From: Anisakis pegreffii | Lineage: Eukaryota > Nematoda > Chromadorea > Rhabditida > Anisakidae | Direction of reading: 5' to 3' | NCBI GenBank assembly: GCA_035041965.1 | Contig: JAPYMA010001437.1 | Location: 1 to 64,000, forward strand | Length of the DNA: 64,000 bases | Shown: positions 11,754 through 23,542 of the stretch, one piece after another | How the letters are laid out: each line of letters starts with the position of its first letter | How positions within the stretch are numbered: position 1 is the first letter of the stretch | Translations under genes and position numbers: made by a program | Notes under the pieces: model-generated | The model's database searches: none | The model's input: the letters and a program-made list of their open reading frames with translations, nothing else | What the model was told of the DNA's origin: nothing

Positions 11754-11918
11754 TCAGTAATAATTATCTTGTTCGATCGATAACGCGCACACAATTACCA
11801 TAAAAATAACAACAGCAGATATAATGAACTGCATCGGATGTGACAGTATCCATTCGTTAATTCTATTCTCTTCCATCGCGTTCATACCCAGAAACATCAT
11901 CCGTTCTCTGCAAGGCAT
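11754..11918 (-). CDS. Telomere-adjacent small single-span membrane ORF, left copy
   Basis: This 54-residue frame starts MPCRERMMFLGMNAMEENR and holds one hydrophobic span (MQFIISAVVIFMVIVCALS). It ends EQDNYY and reads away from the telomere, starting about 40 bases from the first TTAGGC. Compared with the right copy the difference near codon 7 totals three bases, so the frame is kept although several residues change. That is mild evidence for selection on coding. It could also be the last exon of a longer gene lost at the end. Confidence 0.35.
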   Translation of the reverse strand: MPCRERMMFLGMNAMEENRINEWILSHPMQFIISAVVIFMVIVCALSIEQDNYY

Positions 11919-11960
11919 TATGGCTTGACATGAAGAGACAATTATGTGCTAAATCAGAGC

Positions 11961-13030
11961 TTAGGCTTAGGCTTAGGCTCAGTGACTACAGGCTTAGGCT
12001 TAGGCTTGAGGCTTAGGCTTAGGCTTAGGCTTAGGCTTAGGCTTAGGCTTAGGCTTAGGCTTAGGCTTAGGCTTAGGCTTAGGCTTAGGCTTAGGCTTAG
12101 GCTTAGGCTTAGGCTTAGGCTTAGGCTTAGGCTTAGGCTTAGGCTTAGGCTTAGGCTTAGGCTTAGGCTTAGGCTTAGGCTTAGGCTTAGGCTTAGGCTT
12201 AGGCTTAGGCTTAGGCTTAGGCTTAGGCTTAGGCTTAGGCTTAGGCTTAGGCTTAGGCTTAGGCTTAGGCTTAGGCTTAGGCTTAGGCTTAGGCTTAGGC
12301 TTAGGCTTAGGCTTAGGCTTAGGCTTAGGCTTAGGCTTAGGCTTAGGCTTAGGCTTAGGCTTAGGCTTAGGCTTAGGCTTAGGCTTAGGCTTAGGCTTAG
12401 GCTTAGGCTTAGGCTTAGGCTTAGGCTTAGGCTTAGGCTTAGGCTTAGGCTTAGGCTTAGGCTTAGGCTTAGGCTTAGGCTTAGGCTTAGGCTTAGGCTT
12501 AGGCTTAGGCTTAGGCTTAGGCTTAGGCTTAGGCTTAGGCTTGGGCTTAGGCTTAGGCTTAGGCTTAGGCTTAGGCTTAGGCTTAGGCTTAGGCTTAGGC
12601 TTAGGCTTAGGCTTAGGCTTAGGCTTAGGCTTAGGCTTAGGCTTAGGCTTAGGCTTAGGCTTAGGCTTAGGCTTAGGCTTGGGCTTAGGCTTAGGCTTAG
12701 GCTTAGGCTTAGGCTTAGGCTTGGGCTTAGGCTTAGGCTTAGGCTTAGGCTTAGGCTTAGGCTTAGGCTTAGGCTTAGGCTTAGGCTTAGGCTTAGGCTT
12801 AGGCCTAGCTCTAGGCTTAAGCTAGGCTTAGGCTTGAGGCTTAGGCTTAGTGCTTAGGCTTGAGAGCTCTAGGCTTAGGCTTAGGCTCAGGCTTAGGCTT
12901 AGGCTTGAGCCTAGGCTTAGGCTTAGGCTTAGGCTTAGGCCTAGGCTTGGCTTAGGCCTAGGCCTAGGCTTAAGCCTAGGCTTAGGCCTAGGCTTAGGCT
13001 TAGGCTTAGGCTTAGGCTGCCTAGGCTTAA
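11961..13030 (+). repeat. Telomeric TTAGGC array (G-rich strand on +)
   Basis: Tandem TTAGGC, the canonical nematode telomere repeat, starts at 11961. A short non-telomeric interruption (cagtgactaca, about 11980-11990) follows, and the array is then almost perfect to about 12805, roughly 135 units. A few single-base variants (TTGGGC) occur at 12541, 12679 and 12721. From about 12805 to 13030 the units become irregular, with CCTAGG and GCTTGAG forms. On the + strand the G-rich strand runs 5' to 3' away from the left arm, the orientation of a chromosome end pointing right. The long Leu/Arg or Gly/Leu reading frames over this tract are not genes. Confidence 0.97.
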
Positions 13031-14106
13031 GCTCGAGCCTAAGCCTAAGCCTAAGAGTAAGCCTAAGCCTAAGCCTAAGCCTAAGCCTAAGCTTACCAAG
13101 CCTAAGCCTAAGCCCAAGCCTCCAAGCCTAAGCCTAAGCCTGCCAAGCCTCAAGCCCAAGCCTAAGCCTAAGCCTAAGCCCAAGCCTGGCCCAAGCCTAT
13201 AGCCCAAGCCCAAGCCCAAGCCCAAGCCCAAGCCTAAGCTTCCAAGCCTAGCCAATGGCCCCCAAGCCCAAGCTACCAAGCCTAAGCCCGTGCCTAAGCC
13301 TAAGCTCAAGGCCTCAAGCCCAAGCCTAGGCCTCAAGCCCAGCCTGCCCAAGCCTCAAGCCTAAGCCTAAGCCTAAGCCCAAGCCCAAGCCCAAGCCTAA
13401 GCCTAAGCCTAAGCCTAAGCCCAAGCCTAAGCCCAAGCCTAAGCCCAAGCCTAAGCCTAAGCCTAAGCCTAAGCCTAAGCCTAAGCCTAAGCCTAAGCCT
13501 AAGCCTAAGCCTAAGCCTAAGCCTAAGCCTAAGCCTAAGCCTAAGCCTAAGCCTAAGCCTAAGCCTAAGCCTAAGCCTAAGCCTAAGCCTAAGCCTAAGC
13601 CTAAGCCTAAGCCTAAGCCTAAGCCTAAGCCTAAGCCTAAGCCTAAGCCTAAGCCTAAGCCTAAGCCCAAGCCTAAGCCTAAGCCCAAGCCTAAGCCTAA
13701 GCCTAAGCCTAAGCCTAAGCCCAAGCCTAAGCCTAAGCCTAAGCCTAAGCCCAAGCCTAAGCCTAAGCCTAAGCCTAAGCCTAAGCCTAAGCCTAAGCCT
13801 AAGCCTAAGCCTAAGCCTAAGCCTAAGCCTAAGCCTAAGCCTAAGCCTAAGCCTAAGCCTAAGCCTAAGCCTAAGCCTAAGCCTAAGCCTAAGCCTAAGC
13901 CTAAGCCTAAGCCTAAGCCTAAGCCTAAGCCTAAGCCTAAGCCTAAGCCTAAGCCTAAGCCTAAGCCTAAGCCTAAGCCTAAGCCTAAGCCTAAGCCTAA
14001 GCCTAAGCCTAAGCCTAAGCCTAAGCCCTAAGCCTAAGCCTAAGCCTAAGCCTAAGCCTAAGCCTAAGCCTAAGCCTAAGCCTAAGCCTAAGCCTAAGCC
14101 TAAGCC
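13031..14106 (-). repeat. Telomeric GCCTAA array (G-rich strand on -)
   Basis: At about 13030 the repeat flips from TTAGGC to GCCTAA within a small palindromic stretch (ggcttaagctcgagcct). From 13031 to about 13370 the units are degenerate, with many AAGCCC and AAGCCTCC forms. They then become regular GCCTAA to 14106, with occasional GCCCAA units before about 13760. This is the start of a chromosome end pointing left. It therefore meets the array to its left tip to tip. Confidence 0.97.
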
Positions 14107-14160
14107 GAGTGGTTGAGTTTTCACTGTTGTCACCGAGCCTGAGCCAAGTCTTTGATTTGA
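14107..14160. other. Telomere-arm transition, right arm
   Basis: Between the last GCCTAA unit and the clean arm sequence lies a stretch that aligns, reverse-complemented, to 11950-11992 on the left. Both sides share a GGCTC-GTGAC-ACAG core, and both have telomere-like scraps outside it (GCCTGAGCC here, TTAGGC units on the left). The right side has about 18 additional bases between the core and the pure array. The two ends therefore descend from one ancestral telomere-adjacent sequence that has changed much faster than the rest of the arm. Confidence 0.6.
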
Positions 14161-14194
14161 TTTGCATATAATTATCTCTTCATGTCAAATTACA

Positions 14195-14362
14195 ATGCCT
14201 TGCAGAGAACGGGATGATGTGTTTCTGGGTATGAACGTGATGGAAGAGAATAGAATTAACGAATGGATACTGTCACATCCGATGCAGTTCATTATATCTG
14301 CTGTTGTTATTTTTATGGTAATTGTGTGCGCGTTATCGATCGAACAAGATAATTATTACTGA
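14195..14362 (+). CDS. Telomere-adjacent small single-span membrane ORF, right copy
   Basis: This 55-residue frame starts MPCRERDDVFLGMNVMEENR. The hydrophobic span and the EQDNYY tail are the same as on the left. There is no signal-peptide cleavage site, and the layout is that of a tail-anchored or single-pass protein with a charged N-terminus. It starts less than 90 bases from the telomere repeats. I recognise no family. Confidence 0.38.
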   Translation: MPCRERDDVFLGMNVMEENRINEWILSHPMQFIISAVVIFMVIVCALSIEQDNYY

Positions 14363-14455
14363 ACATTTAGTTTTATTATGGTGAAAAACTGTTTCGTCTG
14401 TTCAGTGAATTGGACGCTTATTATTTGCTTATGCTGTTGGCTTTCTTGAGGTAGT

Positions 14456-14656
14456 TCAATTTATTAACCGACATTTATACGGTGAATGCAAATAGGTGTC
14501 AACTACATAATTTATTAGTTTATTTATTGTTCCTCGCACTATGTGCCGAGAATTCATTTGTGATGTTGAGTACTTGGGAATACTGGCTTGAACCAACAAA
14601 AATTCATTAATTAAACGTTTCGTGACATTATCAGATGTTTTCCCGTCCGCCGCCAT
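14456..14656 (-). CDS. Small conserved ORF of unknown function, right copy
   Basis: This is the mirror of 11460-11660 with an identical 66-residue translation. It lies about 350 bases from the telomere array and converges with the membrane-span ORF at 14195-14362. There is no assigned function and the evidence for coding is weak. Confidence 0.3.
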   Translation of the reverse strand: MAADGKTSDNVTKRLINEFLLVQASIPKYSTSQMNSRHIVRGTINKLINYVVDTYLHSPYKCRLIN

Positions 14657-17600
14657 TATCACATTTTGATAACGTGAAGAAAGAACGATAAATTTGTTGC
14701 GATGCAGAACAGATGATCCCCGGTCAATCTACCTAAAGTCGTCAATCTAGAGGATTTTTAGTTGAACTTTAACGTAATACTTTTTCGTAATTTGAGGATC
14801 TTTAACAGATGTAAACGTACGCTTATAATTGCATTCAACTGTATTATATCAGTCGTAAGCGTGACTTGGTTATTAACCGCACAATTGGTTTCTTATTGGG
14901 CATTCTGTGTTTGAAAGTATTCTTTAGTTGTACATTCTAAAGACCCCTTTATTGACGTTCGCTACTCCTGTATTGACGTGTAGATCGATCTATAGCGAGC
15001 GATCAACGTATAATGTAATATATCAATGAGTGTCACTTCGCTAGTCGAGATAGCTTTAATAAAATAGCTGTATCTCCTCAATAAATACCACAAAATATGT
15101 TTTCTGAATCTAGAGAATCTGCTGGATTGAACGGTTTACAATAGTTGAGTTGATATGTTGTTGGGCAAACCTGAAAGTACGGTAGGTTTGAAGGTGGAAA
15201 AGTGTATAACATTAAGAAAATAATTGTCTCCTCAATGAAGAGTAATTGTTCAACAAAATAATGTTTTTCTGAATGTAGACGTTCCGCTGAATCGGACGGC
15301 TCGAAGAATTCTGATATGATTCTGATATAGGGATCGGTTTTATGCCTCATATTTGTGCTTATCCCGGCGACTTTGCAATGACCATGATGATTCATCACTA
15401 TCATTACTGTTACCTGCATTAGGGTGACCATCTTGAAACTAACCGTGTCTTCAAATTTGCCCAATAACGTGGTCGTTTTTTTGTACATCGATTTCATGAG
15501 ATTCTCCACTTTCAAGATTATCTACGTTTCCGGGCTGTTTTGCTTACTCCAAGAAGCGTTGATGATTTTCTGAAGCCATCTCACGTATCTGAGCAGCTCG
15601 ATCCTACATATTGTTTGCCCATTGATCAACTGGCAATGCGTGCATGAAGAATTTGCAATTTCAAGATCACCATTTTTAGTCTAACTGTACCATCAAGATT
15701 CCATGGCAACGTGTCTTTTTCTCTGAACCATTAGATTCTCGAGTTTCAGAAAAGAACAAATGTTATGTGATGGTTTTGCTCACTGTTCGGATATTGTCGG
15801 TCATTTCGATATATGTGTGCTGAGATACTTTATATTATTCATTCAGCAGTTTTGTGCAAATTGTCCTTAACTACTGCAATGCTAGAAGGCGATTTGCTAA
15901 TCAGAACGATTTGAATGCTTTGAAATTGAATGTGTTGAACGTATCAATTGTATCAATCATTCTTTCACATACGTCTCTTCTTGATTCAAGCTGATGATAA
16001 TACTACTGAACAAATCAAAACAATCAAATATCATTACTTGGAATAGATATGCTCAAGCTCTAGCCTCCAGCAAAGGCAACGGTTCGAAATCCAGTCTTCC
16101 TTTTGATGATACAATTTGAGATAGTTGATCAGAGATCGAAACTTCTTACACCAATGTATTGTCAATACAATGGAATGTCGCAATAGGCTTCTGAATGCAT
16201 CACATCAAAAAAACGTCAAGCGATGTTCCATGCTCAAGTGGAAGTGAGGTCAATGATAGGAATTTGCTTAATCCAGCTAATGAAGTGGTAATCGAAGCCG
16301 TGATTGTATTAATGGCATTGCTAGTAATAACTTAAATAAACTATGACAACAAAACCATTTGAAAAAAAGAGTATCCTCTCACTTGCGTACCTTTTCCTTC
16401 AAATGTTCGATGTAAACAAAAAATTCAAAACGTCCTATCTAGGAATTTCACGACTAAATTTTAGATCTTTCTGAAAAAACCAATCCTGGATAATTGTATT
16501 TGCTCTCTATCGGTGACAATACGTCTGAAATCCTCAAAGAATATTCAATAGCTTCAATTTTTCATTAACTTTCACCATCTACTCGTAATGGTTCACTGAA
16601 TGAATAACTGCGCTTCTTTCAAGCATCACTACTTTGATGGGGCTATTTATCATCATAACAAATTCTTCCACGAATCCTAAGATCGCTCTAGTCCGTGAAT
16701 TTAACCAAATATCACTAATTCTATTAAAACAGTTTCTCGTAACTGATAACTTTACTGTGCGATTTTAAGTCATTTCATGAAAATGTTGCTCCTCTGTGTA
16801 TATATAATCAGAAACAATCACCTCTATTGATGATGCTATTCGCGCTTGTGGAAACTGTTTCAATATTATAGCAGCACTGAGTAGCATTATCAAAGAATAC
16901 TGTCTGTTAATTAGAGTACGTAAATTGATAAGTTATTGTATGAATTTTCGTGTCGCTTCACTAGATCGATAATCTTACTTGTGGCTTTATTCTCGTCGTG
17001 AAGATGTGCAAATCGCAATCCTGATTTGCTTGAAAAGAGTGATCAATGAAAACTCTCATAATCAAAATATCGCTGTTCTTAAATTTGTTCTTTAACATAG
17101 TCGTTTCCTCACACCATCGGATTCCCCACAATCTCTTGTTTCATAAAAGTATGTACATTGTCAGGCGATTTTTCTTACGTTCAACGAAATAGCTATTAGT
17201 AAGTTTTTGAAGGAATCTCACAATCAGTTGGTCGGCAATGCACATTTCAATATACAGAACCTTTGTGCATTACTTGTGTAGTATTATGATCACCATCTGC
17301 AAATTAACGCTGTTCTCAGGTTTGCACTGTGACAGTATCATTTCTTAACATTATTGGATTTTCCAGGTTCTGAATATTACGACACTGATGTCATTTGAAT
17401 TTGTTTGACAATAAATATTCAGCATGAAAATCCTTAACAAGTTCATATTTTTATTACTTATTATTTGTTTCACAACAATGTATTCGGGAATTCATTCATT
17501 CGATTGGTAATCATTTTATAAGTATATCTGGCCAATATTATTCGCTTGAATTTGGCTGCATTCACAAAAATAAACATTTAGCATGACAGATTTAATTCGT

Positions 17601-18286
17601 TTCCACCAACAACTTCAAGTCAAAGACATAGAATCATCAACTAATCATTTAGTTAAATCAAACAACTCACATATGAATGAATGAATGAAATTCTACACTT
17701 CTTCACATCTAATCTACAATAGTAACTCGCACATTACTTGCTGTTGATGACAATGAGTTCGTTCATCTCTTATCATCTGCTGCTTCTTCGGATGAGTTTA
17801 TCTCTTGAAAGCAGCTAAATGTTTTCTCAAATGCAATGTATTCATGGGGAACTGAACTCGATTGCAGTATGAGTATATTTATTATTGAATTAAAAGTATT
17901 TACAAAAATGTTATGGAATAGGCGACAGTACGTATAAATGATGAACAAATGAAACTGAAATGAATACACTACAAATAAACTACCGAAAAGTAACAATAAG
18001 TAAAAATAAATACTAAAGGCAGATAATGTTCATATATAGATAAACATTGAAGAAGCTCGCAGCAGTTTCTTTCATGCGGCTAAAACAGAAGCACACTGGG
18101 ATACGTTCAATTCAGATAATGCAATTGAATAATACCGAAAAGTCTGCTTCTTCAAATCGGCACTTCTCACGGGTTGAAAACAATCAACATTACTTATCAG
18201 TATGCGATTGACAACAACATGAATAAATGAATGCTTCGTTAAGGGAACGATTAAAACAATAGAAAAAACTGGTAATGATGGTAGAA

Positions 18287-19874
18287 TTACTGCTCCATGA
18301 ACATTTTATTCAGCGCATCGGGTGGTTCAGGTGCATCATCATGACGCGTCAGCTGTTGATTTGCCCATACCATCATACGGAACAATGCCTCTATGCGTGG
18401 TATTGCCGGTTTGTGCAGTGCTTTCAGCACAGCGCTATTCACATCGGTTGCAACCTTCAAACCCTCGCAGATGAACTTCTTGAAACAAGCAGACTCATCC
18501 CACCCTCCGATAATCAAAAAAAATGTCATCAAAATATGAGTGCACTACTAATGACTGCTACTAATAAGCAACTATTCGATAACAAATCAACAACCAACCA
18601 TCTGCCGATGTGTCAGTTCCATGAGTGATGCGAACGGCGAGTTTTCAGGTTTGTCGAACGCCAACAATGCAAATGTTTTCTCCAATTTTTCCTGCATTTC
18701 CGGGTGTTCCTCACATTTCTCGACCAAATACTCCTCGGCAAATTTCAACGATTCTTCAACCTTGATAAAATCGTACTGATTCACATTCAGAACTGTTTCG
18801 AGAATGTAAAAACGATCATTTCAAAGAGACTTCAACAGAAGTAATAAAAATCTGAATGATACCTTTTTCTCTCTAATCAGTTCAATGAGATGTTGCTGCA
18901 GAAGTTGCAAATGCAGAAGAGAATTATCGTCCAATAGATCCGGCACTAAATCGTTTACTTTTCGAATGGCATCCTCAATCTATAACGTTCATGCATTTAA
19001 ATACGACTACGATTCCGCTTTTATCCATCCAAAGCTTATAATGAACACAGAAACGTATTCTCCTTGATGATAACATCGAAACTGAACGAAGAACAAATGT
19101 TCAGATTAATTGCCCACCCGTCCATCAATGATAGCGTCTCGAATGGCCATTCGCGCATCCAGGTTCTCAACCGCATTCTGTGGAAATGGTATGCCAGCAT
19201 CACTACACAACAACTCTGCTGCCTCTCTATAGCCTTCGGCTATCAGATAATCAACAACCAGTTCCTTCATATCAGCTCTACTGAAATCACATTCTTAGTG
19301 CAATTGAAGAGATGTATTTTCTTAATGAAGTTGAATCGTTTTTATCGGCATTCAATAAACACAACTTAGTTCACTTCAGAATATACTCTTAACCGACACT
19401 GACACTCAACGTGCAAGAGAGTTCGTATATAAGCATCGCAACACTTTAAAGTATAACACCTAACTCCACGTTACACCTAACTTCTAAGTAATTTTCAGAA
19501 CAAATAAGCAAATGCACTTTGAAATCATAACTCTGCATAATCTGAACATCCCGAATCTACTTAATCGAAGTCAGTCTAAACATCAATTCAAGCTGGCATC
19601 TGATGTCAAATGAAAGCAGATGTTTTTCTACAAAGGAACATTAGTGATTCAAGAAAATTTTTCATAAACTGATTCAAAGGTTTATAAAATTACAAGGGAA
19701 CGAAACATACGATATTTGATCTGCTGAGAGATTCTGATAACGCTGAAACCATCCGACGTTATCCTCTTCCAAATCCACCGAACGATTCGGTACCGACGGG
19801 GTTGATGGTTCCCATGATAGAAAGTCAGTGAGTCCTGATACCGAAGCACCCATCATATCGCTATCCCCTGACAT
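18287..19874 (-). CDS. GID8: GID8-like subunit of the CTLH/GID E3 ubiquitin ligase, right copy
   Basis: This mirror copy has the same five exons (about 19874-19711, 19280-19118, 18979-18863, 18775-18599 and 18454-18287). Its predicted 262-residue protein appears identical to the left copy. The only nearby difference I noted is one base in a T-run in the last intron. Complete protein identity, while the neighbouring unrecognised gene has about four replacements, suggests purifying selection or very recent common origin. If the two ends are real and not allelic, the species has two active GID8 loci. Confidence 0.92.
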
Positions 19875-20395
19875 GATCAGCCGTGGGTTTGTTGCGCTTT
19901 TCTGATTTCTGATTCAAATCTGAAACAACATTTCAATATAAGGCGAAATCAGCAACCGAGAATTGACGACGCGCTCAAACTCTCCTAAACATAAACATAA
20001 ACAAACTCTCTTTTGTATCAGAACTCGAAGGAGTTCCACAAAGCATCAATTACACCCCATCCATCGATAAGATAAGCTTAAAATTTCCTATTAACGGATT
20101 CACACACCGCACCTTACGTATGGATGCAGATTTTAGAAACTTATTTTCCAAAAGGAGCATCTGATCTGAAAAAGAAATCAATGCCATATATCGGCTGTAC
20201 GACAAATCCTCCGCAACCAATCCGAACTATGTTATTTTAATGCGCATCATCGACCAAGAAACTTCGTTTCGGTTCGACTTCGACTTTTGAGCGATGCGTA
20301 CGCATGATGTCACGACTAGCGCGTAAAGCCAGCATGCAAAGTTGATAGTACTTAAACAAGATAGTACTGAAATCAAATGGAAATGCTTGAGCAAA

Positions 20396-20472
20396 GGGTC
20401 GATAGTGTAAGGATGTAATGCTTTCAGGATCTGATCTGTTCAGAAGGCGTGAATTGGAATCCGCGTCGATCC
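20396..20472 (+). pseudogene. tRNA-like element (decayed), right copy
   Basis: This is the mirror of 5680-5756, with the same 77-base length and intact acceptor complementarity. It has changes in the D-loop (aaggatgta) and T-loop (TTGGAAT instead of TTCGAAT). Loss of the invariant T-loop bases in one copy fits a non-functional remnant. Confidence 0.38.
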
Positions 20473-22092
20473 AAATTATTCGACAGAGTTTGATATCAGT
20501 CAAGGGGCAAAAAAGAGGGCTTAGTTGCAACACATGTTCATCATTTTATTATAAAACATATTATGAAATATTGTATTATAAAAGGCATATTACTCGATAT
20601 TTTACGATCTGTCATATTCATCACGAGTAGGATGCAAACAAACGCCTGAACTGTACTTCAAGTTTGCCCGTGTTCAAGATAACTCTAGCTGGGGTGGACC
20701 TCGAGACAAGCTTGTGGCTACGTCTTCTGATTAGCCGCAACAGGATGCGGTACATTAGCAATGTTTCCATTAATTAAGATATGTAAGGAGCTGTCACTAT
20801 AACTAGCAGCTCACTTGATTTCCTGCGCTGTCAGTGAATACCTCAGGTAGGTCAAATTGACTTATCTTTCACTCCGTAGAAACCCTTTCATATAAACGCA
20901 AAAAGAAATCCATTATTACTATTGAAACAGAAATAAATATTTGAAAGACAACGACGCGAAGTAATACACATTCTTGAATAAAACTGATCGAACAATAAAA
21001 TCATAATACATGAGATCATACGATAATAAAATAATAATATCAACAGTCATGCAATAATCAATCACACGGTCGACATACATTTACGTTGGCGCATATCCGT
21101 AGCCACGCACTCGTGATCACTGAGAAATTCGTGCGACTGCTTCAGGATACCGAGGAGCGCATGGGAACGGCCGTGATGTTGAATTGTGTACGTTAATGTC
21201 GCTGAAAATCTCTTAAGTTAGTATCCTAAAATGTTGGCGATATCCGTACACAAAATAGCCATGTAATCTTAGATTTGCGTGACATAGCGAAATGCGTTTG
21301 AAACACAGTCAAAATCTGTGAAAGTAATAAGCAAGTTGTGTGCAAAATGCGTCCTGAGTGCACACATTTTCACTCATTTGTGCGTAAATTGTGTACTCAC
21401 TCCAAAGTTTCGGCGACATGTCTTTCATATATTTCACACACATTTTGCACATAAAATGGCTCCACGACATGTTTAAAACAGCTTTATTATAATAAATTAG
21501 CTTTGTTGTCATAAGAAACGAAGAAATAGAGAAAATAGAAATAGAATAAGAGAAAATAGAGATGGAAAATTGCAAAAAAAATTGAGAAAACGAAGAATGT
21601 AATGAGAAACGATGAAACAGAGTTTGTATTAATGAGAGGCTTGAATCAATATCAATGAGCATTAATGTAATGCTTCGAAAGGTATCAAATGAGATCAACA
21701 TCATCAACATGAAATGAGCATTAACAACAAGGGAACGATTTGAAAGGCGTGAACAGATAATGAACCCGGTATCGAAAAACACGCATGGGAATCAGTGGTA
21801 ATGAAAACATCGAATCATTAACAAAATCAACAGATACCGAATCGAAACTGAGATGAGCTGAGAGAACCGAGCGACCAACTGCGAAACTACTGCTCACTTT
21901 TCGGGGCGCATGTGATACCACAATCCCCAGTACTTCTTCGTTTATACGAACTAAACAAAAGAGAATAGCAGCAATTGTGACTTCGTGTGCATCATATACT
22001 TATCCAATAAACTGAAGATCTCTTTTTACAAAATATAATGCGAGACACAAACGAATTGTCATTTGTTATAATTTAAAAAATGAAAGATAAAC

Positions 22093-23542
22093 TTACAAAA
22101 ACTGACGCCCTCTCGCAGCCATTTTCTTAATTATTGATTGTCGCATGTCCTGCTGCTTAGCGTTTTGAAGCAAGGAATCATGCGGAATTGCGAAACTGTC
22201 CAAAAACAAATCTGGAAATACAATCCATCAGGAATAATAGTTACGATATTCCAAAAGGGAAAATATAAATGAACTTACTCAGCAATCCGTTGGTCAAGTG
22301 CGGTGGCACGCGCTCCAATTCCTTTCTACTCTTCGTCTTGCAGATTGTGAAACGAGCGCAATGCTCACCGAATATCTGAACTACAGTTCAAAGTCGTCAA
22401 TTCTGAACAGATGAACCTCTAAAGCCTAATATTACCTTGTCGTAAACGAATCGCGTATATGGCGCAATTATATCCGATGACGTAACGTCCATAACTTGTC
22501 CTCCACTATTCCCATAGTCACTGAGAAGATCCCGAAGTGAAACACGTTTTATTTCATCTCCAATTTCCAAATCAACGTCATATGATTCCTTTATTCTCGT
22601 GGCATCGAAGGTGAAATCATCCTGTAAAATCAAGTGCAAATCAGATATTTTTAATTTCCTCGACTTCACTGGAATCCATATCACTAACCATGAGAGTATA
22701 CTCCCTCAAAGATAACGAAGAAAGCATTAACCTCGGCTGATGGCGATACTCCAGAAAAACGCTCATGCATTTTCGAAATATCATCTATTACGTATGCCGT
22801 ATTTTGATTCTCCACACACGTGACGCCGATAACAGAATTAACAAATGCCCTCATTGATACGCACAGTTGTCGCACGCTCTCCGGCACTGTCTCATCCGAC
22901 ACAACCACGTTGATGTTTGAGAGAAGCACCGCGCCGCTGTTTCGCATTTTTACGAGGTCGATCACCGCGGGCGTTCTTATGCGCTGTTTCATAGTACTCT
23001 GAATTGAAGCCCTCAAGGTAACCAAAAATTTCACATAAATTGAGGAAATCGTATATTCAGTTCAATTACTCTCGAAACATATACTGCAGTTTTTGCCAGA
23101 AAATAAACAATATCCATACCTCGAAGTCTTCTGGGGTGACCGTTGCCGAAATTTCACTCCCGATAACCACGGGATCAAGCGCGCCGTTTCTCATCTGTTT
23201 CGTTACCTCGTTTCCACTTCCCGCCTCTTTTCTTGCTCTTTTCGTATTACACTCATCATCACCTCGTCTCGATGGTGGCAGACCCTGAGCTATGCGCAGC
23301 TGGTGCCTTGATAAGACCTTTGTGGTCCTGACTCTTTCTTTCGAGATTTCTGAGCAAGACATCGACATGATATTGCGACAAACCTTGATAATCAGATTTG
23401 TACTGAAAATTTCAATATAATTTAGTAAATGGTGTGAGATTATGCTAGGCATATATTGCATTCTGTCAGTATCACTGTATTCCACAATGTTCACGACGGG
23501 TTTTCTCGACGTTGTTGTTTTAAAACATACTACTAAACGCAT
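22093..23542 (-). CDS. Unrecognised multi-exon protein, right copy
   Basis: This is the mirror copy of the gene at 2614-4060, with the same five-exon layout and all frames open. By eye it differs by Leu to Phe and Met to Thr near the N-terminus (the second removes the ATG corresponding to left 2644), Thr to Ala before the first intron, and His to Arg in the second exon. The intron before exon 4 is three bases longer but keeps its TTCAG acceptor. The same alternative last exon is present at about 21117-21201. Retention of all frames with only conservative changes says both copies are, or were until recently, functional. No function can be assigned. Confidence 0.63.

Larger units (their letters stand above)
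91..11992 (+). repeat. Left arm of 11.9-kb inverted subtelomeric duplication
   Basis: Nearly every base of this arm recurs, reverse-complemented, in 14107-26054. Paired coordinates sum to about 26145 at the outer edge, 26156 near 2600, 26124 near 6250-8100 and 26116 near 11450, so small indels accumulate along the arm. Examples are a 15-bp insertion in the right copy opposite left position 2255, and about 20 extra bases in the right copy opposite left 6120. Divergence is about one percent by eye over most of the arm and rises sharply in the last 50 bases before the telomere. The arm carries one unrecognised gene, a GID8 gene and a small ORF beside the telomere. Confidence 0.95.

Noticed and set aside
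11946..14133. Long Leu-Arg and Gly-Leu repeat reading frames (up to 303 codons) on both strands
   Set aside because: They are the six-base telomere repeat read in frame. They have no start context, splice sites or composition of a real protein.
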